Source: Methanomethylovorans sp. PtaU1.Bin073
GTDB taxonomy: Archaea; Halobacteriota; Methanosarcinia; Methanosarcinales; Methanosarcinaceae
Direction: 5' to 3'
NCBI GenBank assembly: GCA_002067265.1
Contig: MVQW01000028.1
Span: 1-13,577 of the forward strand
DNA length: 13,577 nucleotides
The notes below the pieces were generated by a model. The model was not told where the DNA came from and ran no database searches. It saw only the letters and a program-made list of their open reading frames with translations. Positions within the stretch are counted from its first letter, which is position 1. Every line of letters begins with the position of its first letter. Below are positions 6,024-12,983 of this stretch, in pieces. The translations under genes and the position numbers were made by a program.

Positions 6024-8045
6024 TCAGAAGTATTTTGCCATTATCTGATCGTAAGTCCCATCTTCCTTGACTCTTTTAAAACCTTGGTTCAGCATAGTTA
6101 GAAGTTCTGTGTTCCCACTCTTTACGGCAAATCCATATGAATCACTAGTTATTTTATCATCCACTATCTTTATGACACCCGGGTTCTGGCTCATGAAAGC
6201 CCGTGTTACTGGAAGGTCATTGATCGTGAAGTCTGCACGACCGTTCTGGATGTTCAGAATTATATCGTTCACATGTGCAAGATAAATAATATCTCCTATC
6301 TTACCTTCAGCTTTCAGTTTCTCAGCTTCCTGGGAACCGGTAGAACCTTGCTGTACAGCAGCTACTTTGTCTTTCAGGTCATCAACACTTTTTATGTTCT
6401 CATTGTCAGCAGCTACCGCAAGGGCCAATCCTGCATTGATATAAGGTTCGCTGAAGTCTACAGCTTCTTCACGTTCAGCCGTTATGGTCATACCTGAAGC
6501 GATTATGTCTATCTGGCCAGACTGAAGGGCCGGAATGAGTGCATCGAACTCAAGGTCTTTCCACTGGACTGTAAAACCCTGGTCTGCAGCTATGGCATTG
6601 ATGAGATTAACATCAAAACCGATTATCTCACTGCTGCTATTCTCGTCAGCATATTCGAATGGAGGAAAGTATGGTTCAGTCCCAACCACGTAGATTTTTT
6701 CATCGTTCCAGTTTCCGACAACCGGAGTCACATCTGCCCATCCAAGTCCTATAATATCGAATCCGATATTAGTCTGGACCAAGAAATTATTACCACCTCT
6801 ATTGTATATACCTACCTCAGTAATTCCGTCTCCATCCCAATCGCCTACTACCGGTTCGGTGCCAGCCCATCCGAATCCTACGATATCTGCAGAGTTTGTG
6901 GTAGTGTTCCATAGAGCCCAGGTACCTTCGTTATTATAGACACCTACTTTATCAGCACCATCACCATTCCAATCACCTACAACTGGTGTCACACCTGACC
7001 AACCAAGACCAATGGCAGTAGCTCCGGAATCGATCTGGAGAAGGAAATTGTTTCCATCATTATTGTAGATACCCAATTCTGTAGCACCATCTCCATCCCA
7101 ATCCCCTACTATTGGTTCACTATCTGCCCATCCGAATCCCACAATGTCTGCTGAGTTGGTATCAGTGTTCCACAAAGCCCATGTGCCTTCGTTGTTATAC
7201 ACACCGACCTCGTCTGCACCTTCTCCGTTCCAGTCTCCAACAATCGGAGTCACATCCGACCATCCAAGGCCTATTAGTTCAAAACCTGAATCTGTCTGGA
7301 GAAGGAAATTATTACCACCTCTATTGAAAATTCCTACCTCAGTAATTCCATCTCCATCCCAATCCCCTACTATTGGTTCACTATCCGGCCAGCCGAATCC
7401 AACAATGTCTGCAGAATTGGTATCCGTGTTCCAGAGGGCCCAGGTACCAGCATTGTCGTAAACGCTTACACTATCATAAGAAATATTATCATCAATAACA
7501 TTCTTTGTTTTTTCTCCGAAATGGAGCGCTTCGATTGCATCAATATCTGAACCCGGGGATCTTTCAGAGGTGCTTGTTTCCCTATCTTCTATTTTCACAT
7601 ATCTTGCCCAATAGAGCTTGGAATCAGCAAGGTCGAATTCAGCAGTTCCTCTACCCTCGCCTGAAGAGTGCCATGTCTCCAAATCCTGGCTGACAAAAAC
7701 TTCATATGCCTCTGGGGTGTCCATACCATAGAATATCTGATCAGTTTCATATACTCTCAGGTCATCCCCTTCTTCATCAAGAATTAGCTCATTCGCACCC
7801 ATATCAACTATTACATATCCACCACCTAATGACATAGGCTCAATCTTATTCATGTCTACGACACCTAGAATGTAAGTATCATAGGTATTGAGATTAGCCG
7901 TTCCTCCTACTTCTTTTTCAACAACAATGTTAGCATAGGCACGACTGTCAGTTCCCGGGTTTCTCTCATCTGCAAATGCAACGATGGAGAAAGAGAACAT
8001 TAAGATCAACGATATGATTATGTAAGGTATTTTTCTTTTTAGCAT
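6024..8045 (-). CDS. Secreted fusion: discoidin-like, FG-GAP/VCBS-like repeats, amino-acid-type solute-binding domain
   Basis: The ATG at 8045 is chosen because GGTGGT stands just before it; an in-frame ATG at 8057 adds four residues but lacks such a site. This gives 673 residues. MLKRKIPYIIISLILMFSFS is a signal peptide ending AFA before Asp. Residues about 30-180 resemble a discoidin-type beta domain (EVFVSQDLETWHSSGEGRG; LYWARYVKIED). Then six half-repeats, three pairs of 87 residues, alternate GTWALWNTDTNSADIVGFGW and NNFLLQTDSGFELIGLGW blocks, each followed by a VGDWDGDG or VGDWNGDG calcium-binding-like loop. The last 220 residues are a family 3 solute-binding domain: VGTEPYFPPFEY, ALQSGQIDIIASGMTITAER, QQGSTGSQEA and TINDLPVTRAF are its usual ligand-site stretches. 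Such domains bind amino acids outside the membrane and feed ABC transporters, but no permease or ATPase gene is near, and no lipobox or C-terminal anchor is seen. Confidence 0.85.
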   Translation of the reverse strand: MLKRKIPYIIISLILMFSFSIVAFADERNPGTDSRAYANIVVEKEVGGTANLNTYDTYILGVVDMNKIEPMSLGGGYVIVDMGANELILDEEGDDLRVYETDQIFYGMDTPEAYEVFVSQDLETWHSSGEGRGTAEFDLADSKLYWARYVKIEDRETSTSERSPGSDIDAIEALHFGEKTKNVIDDNISYDSVSVYDNAGTWALWNTDTNSADIVGFGWPDSEPIVGDWDGDGITEVGIFNRGGNNFLLQTDSGFELIGLGWSDVTPIVGDWNGEGADEVGVYNNEGTWALWNTDTNSADIVGFGWADSEPIVGDWDGDGATELGIYNNDGNNFLLQIDSGATAIGLGWSGVTPVVGDWNGDGADKVGVYNNEGTWALWNTTTNSADIVGFGWAGTEPVVGDWDGDGITEVGIYNRGGNNFLVQTNIGFDIIGLGWADVTPVVGNWNDEKIYVVGTEPYFPPFEYADENSSSEIIGFDVNLINAIAADQGFTVQWKDLEFDALIPALQSGQIDIIASGMTITAEREEAVDFSEPYINAGLALAVAADNENIKSVDDLKDKVAAVQQGSTGSQEAEKLKAEGKIGDIIYLAHVNDIILNIQNGRADFTINDLPVTRAFMSQNPGVIKIVDDKITSDSYGFAVKSGNTELLTMLNQGFKRVKEDGTYDQIMAKYF
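6705..7475 (-). repeat. Three tandem 261-base repeats inside the fusion gene
   Basis: The motif GTGTTCC (the WNT codons region of each unit, plus-strand reading) recurs at 6904, 7165 and 7426, exactly 261 bases apart, so each unit is 87 codons. Each unit comprises two related halves. The DNA is similar but not identical between units, indicating older or selected duplication. Confidence 0.85.
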
Positions 8046-8090
8046 TCGACCACCCATAATGAACTGTCATTATTGATACTATCCTATCTG

Positions 8091-8100
8091 TAAATATAAC
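8091..8100 (-). promoter_or_regulatory. TATA box of the solute-binding fusion gene
   Basis: On the minus strand GTTATATTTA lies about 46 bases before the preferred ATG at 8045. A start of transcription about 25 bases downstream would give a short leader that contains the GGTGGT site, which supports the shorter start. Confidence 0.45.
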
Positions 8101-8212
8101 TGCCTTTATTTTCAGAGAACAATCTATTATCCAAAGCACAAAAAAAAGTACTGGTAATGTCTGCCAGCAATTACTTATTCTTAACAAGGAATGAAATTAA
8201 ATCCGGGCTTAA

Positions 8213-8392
8213 GCGAGTCTCCCTTTCAACAAATATGATATAAAAGGTGTGATCGAAAGTTTAGCTGACTTCATTCAGGGCCACGCACCTGCTACTGTTG
8301 GAAGCACGCATTATTTGAATAAAATACGGCAAGCCAAAGATGAATATCGAAGGATTATGGGAAATTTTGTTTTTGAATTTAATAGTGAATGA
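8213..8392 (+). pseudogene. Tyrosine recombinase (integrase) C-terminal remnant
   Basis: An open plus frame without a start codon begins after a TAA at 8210-8212 and reads FNKYDIKGVIESLADFIQGH, then APATVGSTHYLN and KIRQAKDEYRRIM, ending at TGA 8390-8392. The GH-AP-x-x-VGSTHYLN pattern resembles the end of archaeal tyrosine recombinases, where a Tyr in a HY motif is the nucleophile and a helix with AKDEY follows. The catalytic Arg and the rest of the protein are absent. This suggests an old integrated element. The rest of the gap 8046-8531 holds only promoter sequence. Confidence 0.55.
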
Positions 8393-8479
8393 ATTAGCGA
8401 TTACTAGCTCATTGCCAATTTTATCTTAACACTTGTTATAATATTAAAGTACTTCAATAGAAAAGAACTAAAATACACA

Positions 8480-8490
8480 AAATATTTATT
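8480..8490 (+). promoter_or_regulatory. Candidate TATA box of the 6-TPR lipoprotein gene
   Basis: AAATATTTATT lies about 42 bases before the ATG at 8532. The same AAATATTTAT core precedes the other TPR gene. The surroundings are very A/T rich, so the exact box is uncertain. Confidence 0.35.
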
Positions 8491-8531
8491 AATTAATGTT
8501 TTATTCGATAAGGAATACATAGGAGAATAAA

Positions 8532-9257
8532 ATGTTAGAAAATATGAGAATGCTGAAATATTTAGTTTTGTTTTTAACAGTAATCAGTATCTTAAGTGCA
8601 GGATGTATTGGGAATAAGAAGACATCTCAAGAATGGGTCGACGAAGGTTATACCCTTATGCAAGGTAGTTCATATGATGAAGCATTACAAGCTTTTGATA
8701 AGGCGATAGAACTTGATCCACAAAATGTTAAAGCTTGGACTGGCAAAGGAACTGCTCTTCAATATCTTGGTCGATCTGAAGAAGCTCTACAAGCCTATGA
8801 TAAAGCCTTAGAACTTAATCCACAGGATGTTTGGCCATTGATTTTAAAAGGTTATTACCTCCGTGAAATGGGTAGGTATGAAGAAGCACTACAAACCTAT
8901 GATAAAGCGATAAAAATAGATCCACAGAGTGGCTCCAATTGGAATTATAAAGGCGATACTTTTCGTGAAATGGGTAAATACGAAGAAGCATTACAAGCCT
9001 ATGATAAAGGTCTAGAACTTGCTCCTTTATCTGTCAATGATTGGATTTCTAAAGGTAATATTCTTTTAGAAATAGGTAGATATGAAGAGGCTCTTCAAAC
9101 CTATGAGCAAGCCATTGCGCAATCCCAAGTAGTTTTGCAGGAGTCTGGACAAGCCTGGTATGGTGCAGGTAACGCCCTTAATGCTATGGGAAAGTATGAC
9201 GAAGCTCAAGCATGCTATAATAAAGCGCGAGAATTGGGTTTCCAGTGGGATTCATAA
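8532..9257 (+). CDS. TPR lipoprotein, 6 repeats
   Basis: A 241-residue exported protein. The N-terminus MLENMRMLKYLVLFLTVISI with LSAGC gives a lipobox, Cys25 being the likely lipid-anchored residue, so the protein sits on the outer face of the cytoplasmic membrane. After a short linker come six tetratricopeptide repeats of 34 residues (about 33-240), for example EALQAFDKAIELDPQNVKAW and EEALQTYDKAIKIDPQSG; repeat 5 carries a small insertion before the sixth. TPRs form a superhelix for binding proteins; the partner is unknown. AGGAGA at 8521-8526 fixes the ATG at 8532, although an in-frame ATG at 8544 would give a Cys at position 21 as in its sister protein. It converges with the 11-TPR gene at 9567-10766, with the same signal and lipobox type, suggesting a duplicated pair. 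Confidence 0.85.
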   Translation: MLENMRMLKYLVLFLTVISILSAGCIGNKKTSQEWVDEGYTLMQGSSYDEALQAFDKAIELDPQNVKAWTGKGTALQYLGRSEEALQAYDKALELNPQDVWPLILKGYYLREMGRYEEALQTYDKAIKIDPQSGSNWNYKGDTFREMGKYEEALQAYDKGLELAPLSVNDWISKGNILLEIGRYEEALQTYEQAIAQSQVVLQESGQAWYGAGNALNAMGKYDEAQACYNKARELGFQWDS

Positions 9258-9284
9258 TTAAGTAAAATACCCAATTCTTTTTTT
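9230..9284 (+). terminator. Long-loop inverted repeat plus T7 after the 6-TPR gene
   Basis: AGAATTGGGT (9230-9239), inside the last codons of the TPR gene, pairs perfectly with ACCCAATTCT (9269-9278) across a 29-base loop that contains the stop codon. A run of seven T (9278-9284) follows. It is the likely transcription end. Confidence 0.5.
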
Positions 9285-9372
9285 GCTTAATTACATCAGC
9301 TAATGTGAAGATGAGAATGGAAGTAGATTCTTTATAGAAAATAGAACTATTAAGCGCATAATTGAAATGCAC

Positions 9373-9500
9373 TTAATAATTAGTTGAAATTTTTCTTAAG
9401 TTCAGTTCTAGGTCCATTGCTTGGTCATCTAAGTAAGCAGAAACTAAAAAAATTAAAATCGCAGTCAAAAAACCAAAAGAATTAATTTTCCGTTGTCCAT
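9373..9500 (-). pseudogene. Small membrane protein gene broken by one base
   Basis: An excellent ribosome-binding site, AAGGAGGT (9507-9514), stands six bases before an ATG at 9498-9500. The frame reads MDNGKLILLVF and stops. With one extra T in the CTTTTGG stretch it would continue as GFLTAILIFLVSAYLDD and then a charged tail ending KISTNY at TAA 9373-9375, a 42-residue protein with one transmembrane helix. The lesion lies in T-rich sequence, so a sequencing error or a programmed shift is possible besides decay. It is 66 bases downstream of the 11-TPR gene on the same strand and may share its transcript. The rest of the gap 9258-9566 holds only the terminator and A/T-rich DNA. Confidence 0.45.
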
Positions 9501-9566
9501 AATTTTACCTCCTTGAAAAACAAACGTATTAACAATGATTATCTATAAGTACAAAACTTTAAAATA

Positions 9567-10766
9567 TTATTTTTCTCCCAATTCAGCAGCCTTTTTGTAG
9601 CACGTAACAGCTTCTTCGTGTTGACCAAGTCCTTCAAGGGCATCGCCTTTGTTACTCCAAGCTTTTGCAAGCTGTGGATTAAGTTCTATGGCTTTATCAC
9701 ACACTTTTATTGCTTCTTCATGTTGGCCCATTTTACTAAAGGCACTACCTTTGTTGCTCCAAAAGTTGGCAATTTTTGGGTCTATTTCTATAGCTTTGTC
9801 ATATGCTTCTATTGCTTCTTCATATCGATCCATTTTAAAAAGATCAATACCTTTGCTGTTCCAGAAAGCAGCTATCTGTGGGTTAAGTTCTATGGCTCTT
9901 TCATGTGCTTTTAATGCTTCTTCATATCTTCTCATGTCAGAAAGCGCATCACCTTTGAATCGCCAGACAGCTGCATCTTGTGGATCTATTTCTATTGCTT
10001 CGTCATATGCTTTTATTGCTTCTTCATATTGCTCCATTTTATCATAAGCAACACCTTTGAGAATCCAAGATTCGGCATCCTGGGGGTTTATTTCTATTGC
10101 CTGATCAAATTCCGGCATTGCTTCTTTATATTGTCCTATTTCATAAAGGATGATACCTTTAGTCTTCCAAGCATCTGTAATCTTTGGATCAAGTTCTACA
10201 GCTTTATCACATGCTTTTATTGCTTCCTCATATTGCCCCATATTACGAAGAATACTACCTTTAGTATTCCATGCTTCTGCATATTTTGAATCAATTTCTA
10301 TAGCCTTATTGCATGCTTGTAGTGCTTCTTCATATTTCCCCTCTTCAAAAAGTATAGCACCTTTGCCATTCCATGCATCTGCAAGATTTGGGTCTATTTC
10401 TATCGCTTTGTTATATGCTTCCATTGCTTCTTCATGTCGAGCTATTTTAGAAAGAACAGCACCTTTATTGCTCCAAGCAGCGGAGACATGTGGATTAAGT
10501 TCTAGAGATTTATTACAAGCCTGTAGAGCTTCTTCATATCGACCCAGAGTATATAGGGCATAACCTTTGTTATTCCATGCTTCTGCGTATTGTGGATTTA
10601 TTTCTATGGCTTTATCATATGCTTTTATTGCTTCTTCATATTTCCCCTCTTCAAAAAGGGCAATACCTTCATTTTCCAAGTCTATTGCCTTCTTGATTCC
10701 AATGCATCCTGCAGAGATAATAGTCAAAAGTATTACAGCTAGAATTGCATATTCAATTATTCTCAT
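9567..10766 (-). CDS. TPR lipoprotein, 11 repeats
   Basis: A 399-residue exported protein. The start MRIIEYAILAVILLTIISAG with Cys21 is a lipoprotein signal almost the same in layout as that of the 6-TPR gene. From residue 27 to the end there are eleven unbroken 34-residue tetratricopeptide repeats, each with the W-x-x-KG, YEEA and DKAIEINP-type consensus, so the protein should form more than one full superhelical turn. An in-frame ATG at 10838 would add 24 charged residues before the signal, but it lies inside the probable TATA box, so I chose 10766; its ribosome-binding site is weak (GATGTGA). Function is likely protein-protein interaction at the cell surface; no enzymatic domain is present. 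It faces the shorter TPR gene and may share a transcript with the broken small membrane gene downstream. Confidence 0.83.
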   Translation of the reverse strand: MRIIEYAILAVILLTIISAGCIGIKKAIDLENEGIALFEEGKYEEAIKAYDKAIEINPQYAEAWNNKGYALYTLGRYEEALQACNKSLELNPHVSAAWSNKGAVLSKIARHEEAMEAYNKAIEIDPNLADAWNGKGAILFEEGKYEEALQACNKAIEIDSKYAEAWNTKGSILRNMGQYEEAIKACDKAVELDPKITDAWKTKGIILYEIGQYKEAMPEFDQAIEINPQDAESWILKGVAYDKMEQYEEAIKAYDEAIEIDPQDAAVWRFKGDALSDMRRYEEALKAHERAIELNPQIAAFWNSKGIDLFKMDRYEEAIEAYDKAIEIDPKIANFWSNKGSAFSKMGQHEEAIKVCDKAIELNPQLAKAWSNKGDALEGLGQHEEAVTCYKKAAELGEK

Positions 10767-10836
10767 TATTTCACATCTTTTTGATTGCTCAATCTTACTA
10801 TAGATTCTAATTCTGTATCGTTTGAATCTTTCAGCC

Positions 10837-10847
10837 ATAAATATTTG
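10837..10847 (-). promoter_or_regulatory. TATA box of the 11-TPR gene
   Basis: On the minus strand CAAATATTTAT lies about 70 bases before the chosen ATG at 10766 and overlaps the upstream in-frame ATG at 10838. If used, that upstream codon is not in the transcript. Confidence 0.45.
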
Positions 10848-10970
10848 TTCTTTTAATCATAATTACTAAAATATATTTCTAAAACTTTTATCCGACCGAC
10901 ACTCTCTAAAAATCAAGTTATTGTTTCAATTGGGATAGATTCTCATAATTCCTTCATTTTGGACAAATTC

Positions 10971-11124
10971 TACATATAACATAATTATGAACTGCTGATG
11001 AAAATTGCTATCGACTGGCAGTGCAGCCCTTATAATTAGAGGATTAATAAAGCTCTAAATTGAAAACAGAGCTAAATTCTAATTTTTATAAGTAAATAAA
11101 AAGCGTAGCTCGCTTATTTTTTTT
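10971..11124 (+). ncRNA. Candidate structured small RNA with its own promoter and terminator
   Basis: In a gene-free stretch, a TATA-like ACATATAAC (10972-10980) is followed, after the expected start near 11000, by a nested stem: TTATAATTAGA (11030-11040) pairs with TCTAAT (11078-11083) and TATAA (11087-11091) around a three-base bulge, enclosing AGCTCT (11051-11056) paired with AGAGCT (11068-11073). A terminator-like hairpin and T8 run end the unit. No open frame with a ribosome-binding site is present. The predicted RNA is about 120 bases. This is inference from base pairing only; A/T-rich DNA can form such stems by chance. Confidence 0.35.
11101..11124 (+). terminator. Hairpin plus T8
   Basis: AAGCG (11101-11105) pairs with CGCTT (11111-11115) over a 5-base loop, followed by A and eight T (11117-11124). 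It reads as a terminator on the plus strand although no plus-strand protein gene lies upstream. The remainder of the gap to 11338 is A/T rich with nothing I can support. Confidence 0.5.
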
Positions 11125-11338
11125 AAACAATCGCTTTGAAATCTTTTATCTGTTTTGATATCGCGACATATTGTCATACAAAGGATGCGCGAATTCTGAA
11201 ACCATTTTACAATCTTTCCCTTAAATAAGTATTCAATTTTTTGTTGCAGAAGATACATTAATTAGTTAGGTAAAACTTTTGACACAGTTTTTGATGCTAA
11301 ACAATTTTTCATTGCGCACACCTTCTTTAACTAATCAA

Positions 11339-11902
11339 TTACTCTGGATACACTTCAGTTTCTAACCAGTTTTGGATCCAATCTTCTTCGCTACCAAGTT
11401 TCTCAATATATTCAGTTATTTTAGATTCAGTGCTTTCACGAAGTTTTTTAGTGAGTATACACATATGATATTCATCCCACATTTTATGTAGCCAATCTGA
11501 GAACTCTTTGTCAATTGGTATTAGTTTTTTTCTTGTGTTGTGTTGGCCATATGCATCTGATTCAAAGTAAATCGGATCGTTTATTCCTGCCACCACATAG
11601 GATTTTGGATATAGGCTTATGTCTATCAGTTCATCTACACTTTCTTTCATTAGATATTCATGTAAATTCTCTGATGTACAGTCATAGTAGTTCAATAGTT
11701 CTGTTAATAATATTAAATCAATAGCAAGTTCTTCGATTTTCCATTCTGCTAATTCTTCCATAACCTCTTCGGATGCTATAAATGGGCATACTTCTGTGAA
11801 GCATACAGTGAAGTGGTTAGTGTATTTGTTACGTATTTCTATTTGAGCAAATACAATGTTATTGTTGGTCGTGCTTCCAAGCAATATATCATATTGTGGC
11901 AA
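11339..11902 (-). CDS. Unknown 187-aa acidic protein
   Basis: Not recognised. The protein is soluble and acidic with several aromatic residues and no membrane segment. It opens with a beta-like stretch (PQYDILLGSTTNNNIVFAQI, then IRNKYTNHFTVCF), has a helical acidic middle (EEVMEELAEWKIEELAIDLI; ENLHEYLMKESVDELID), and a Trp-rich helical C-terminus (FSDWLHKMWDEYHMCILTKK; EEDWIQNWLETEV). The frame has no ATG before residue 48, so the start is the TTG at 11900-11902, with GGGG at 11912-11915 as a modest ribosome-binding site. It stands alone on the minus strand behind an inverted repeat at 11942-11989. The long intact frame supports a real gene; the function is open, and an accessory or mobile-element origin is possible. 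Confidence 0.6.
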   Translation of the reverse strand: MPQYDILLGSTTNNNIVFAQIEIRNKYTNHFTVCFTEVCPFIASEEVMEELAEWKIEELAIDLILLTELLNYYDCTSENLHEYLMKESVDELIDISLYPKSYVVAGINDPIYFESDAYGQHNTRKKLIPIDKEFSDWLHKMWDEYHMCILTKKLRESTESKITEYIEKLGSEEDWIQNWLETEVYPE

Positions 11903-11941
11903 TATTTTTAACCCCTTTTAATAAATAATCAATTTGAGAGA

Positions 11942-11989
11942 ACAGTCAGTCCGGGGGGGATATGTTTCTATCTCCATTGGAATGACTGT
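11942..11989. repeat. Inverted repeat with a G7 run between rnhA and the 187-aa gene
   Basis: CAGTCAGTCC (11943-11952) pairs with GGAATGACTG (11979-11988) with one mismatch; the outer bases extend the match to A and T. The loop contains a run of seven G. It lies after the stop of rnhA (12030) and before the 187-aa gene, both on the minus strand, so it may end the rnhA transcript or regulate the next gene. Confidence 0.4.
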
Positions 11990-12029
11990 GTTTGTAGTCT
12001 ATTCTTATTATATATCGAAAGCAGAAGAT

Positions 12030-12425
12030 TTAAGTGTACTCTAAAGTCTTCGAAGCCGCCATATCAGCTCTTGAATTCTTCTCTCTTGGAATCCACTCAA
12101 CCTTCGCATACTGGAACTTGGACAGGAGTGCTTTCGCTTCCGCATTCAATGGCTTCAGGTTGTCCTTGTTCACCTTCCATGAGCCCGCCACCTGATTCAC
12201 GACTAGTCTGCTGTCACCCTGCACCAATATGTCTGTCCATCCAAGTGCAAGTGCTTGCTTCAGACCTTCTATGAGTGCAGAGTACTCAGCTTCGTTGTTG
12301 GTGCCAATGCCATCAAGCTTACGGGATATCTCCTTGAGAACATGGTTGTCGTCGAAGAGGATGACACCTATAGCTCGTGTACCGGGATTTGGGACTGCAC
12401 CACCGTCAAATTGGATGATTTTCAT
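12030..12425 (-). CDS. rnhA: Ribonuclease HI
   Basis: A complete 131-residue RNase HI, which cuts the RNA strand of RNA-DNA hybrids, for example R-loops and primers, in the cytoplasm. The four catalytic acids are visible: Asp7 in QFDGGAVPNPG, Glu46 in GTNNEAEYSAL, Asp71 in VQGDSRLVVNQV and Asp121 in EKNSRADMAA. The basic protrusion of the E. coli enzyme is absent, as in archaeal type 1 RNases H, and the length fits that group. The ATG at 12423-12425 has no strong ribosome-binding site; a TATAATAG at 12462-12469 on the minus strand would give a leader of only about 15 bases, so a short-leader message is likely. The gene stands 78 bases after the 159-aa gene on the same strand. Confidence 0.92.
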   Translation of the reverse strand: MKIIQFDGGAVPNPGTRAIGVILFDDNHVLKEISRKLDGIGTNNEAEYSALIEGLKQALALGWTDILVQGDSRLVVNQVAGSWKVNKDNLKPLNAEAKALLSKFQYAKVEWIPREKNSRADMAASKTLEYT

Positions 12426-12503
12426 GGGAATTAACCATTTTAGTAGTTGATATTGACATTACTATTATACAGATTTTGTATCTATGAAATATATAAAAGA
12501 AAT

Positions 12504-12983
12504 CTATTTTATATATTTGTTAATAAATTCCAATATATTTTTTTTGTGCTCCAGTCTTTCTGAAGCATCTGTTCCTCCTTCCTGTCTTTTTATTTCTTGA
12601 GACTCATAAATGAGAGGACTATTACTAATTGATAACATGTCACCAAGTATTTTTTCAAGTTCTTCCGGTTTTGGGAGCCATCTAATATATATTAACAATT
12701 CCCTAAATTTAGGTGGAATTATAAAGAATTTGCTTTCCATATTAGCCCATATTATCCTAAGAGATTTCTGAACTTCGATTGTTTCTCTTATATCCTCATC
12801 AGAAACTTTATCTTTAGAATAGAAATTTGAATATACGTTAGAGTATAATTTGAAATGCCTTCTTGCCTCTATCAACTCTTTCCTAAAATCATTGTATGAC
12901 CCTATATATCTTGATGCAAATATGGGTAAAATAATAGCTATCAAAAATGTTTCTAATGGGGAGAATCCTGGCAATGAGTTCAC
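12504..12983 (-). CDS. Unknown 159-aa protein with one N-terminal membrane helix
   Basis: Not recognised. Residues about 10-27 (LETFLIAIILPIFASRYI) form one hydrophobic segment, followed by a charged, helical cytoplasm-type domain (FRKELIEARRHFKLYSNVYS; DEDIRETIEVQKSLRIIWAN; KFRELLIYIRWLPKPEELEK) and a Lys/Glu-rich tail. It is probably anchored in the membrane with the bulk on one side. The start is a GTG at 12981-12983, with AGGT eight bases before it. Codon usage is A/T rich compared with rnhA next door, which hints at a separate origin. No enzymatic or binding motif is visible. Confidence 0.6.
   Translation of the reverse strand: MNSLPGFSPLETFLIAIILPIFASRYIGSYNDFRKELIEARRHFKLYSNVYSNFYSKDKVSDEDIRETIEVQKSLRIIWANMESKFFIIPPKFRELLIYIRWLPKPEELEKILGDMLSISNSPLIYESQEIKRQEGGTDASERLEHKKNILEFINKYIK

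Noticed and set aside
6705..7475. Regularly spaced repeats as a CRISPR array
   Set aside because: The 261-base period is in frame and encodes a protein repeat.
8046..8057. Start of the solute-binding fusion at the upstream ATG 8057
   Set aside because: No ribosome-binding site precedes it, while GGTGGT lies just before the ATG at 8045 and the signal peptide begins there. It remains possible.
9618..10803. Long open frames on the plus strand opposite the 11-TPR gene
   Set aside because: They are antisense shadows created by the repeated TPR codons and have repetitive, Cys/Phe-rich, unlikely translations.
10767..10838. Start of the 11-TPR gene at ATG 10838
   Set aside because: It would put 24 charged residues before the lipoprotein signal and lies inside the probable TATA box.
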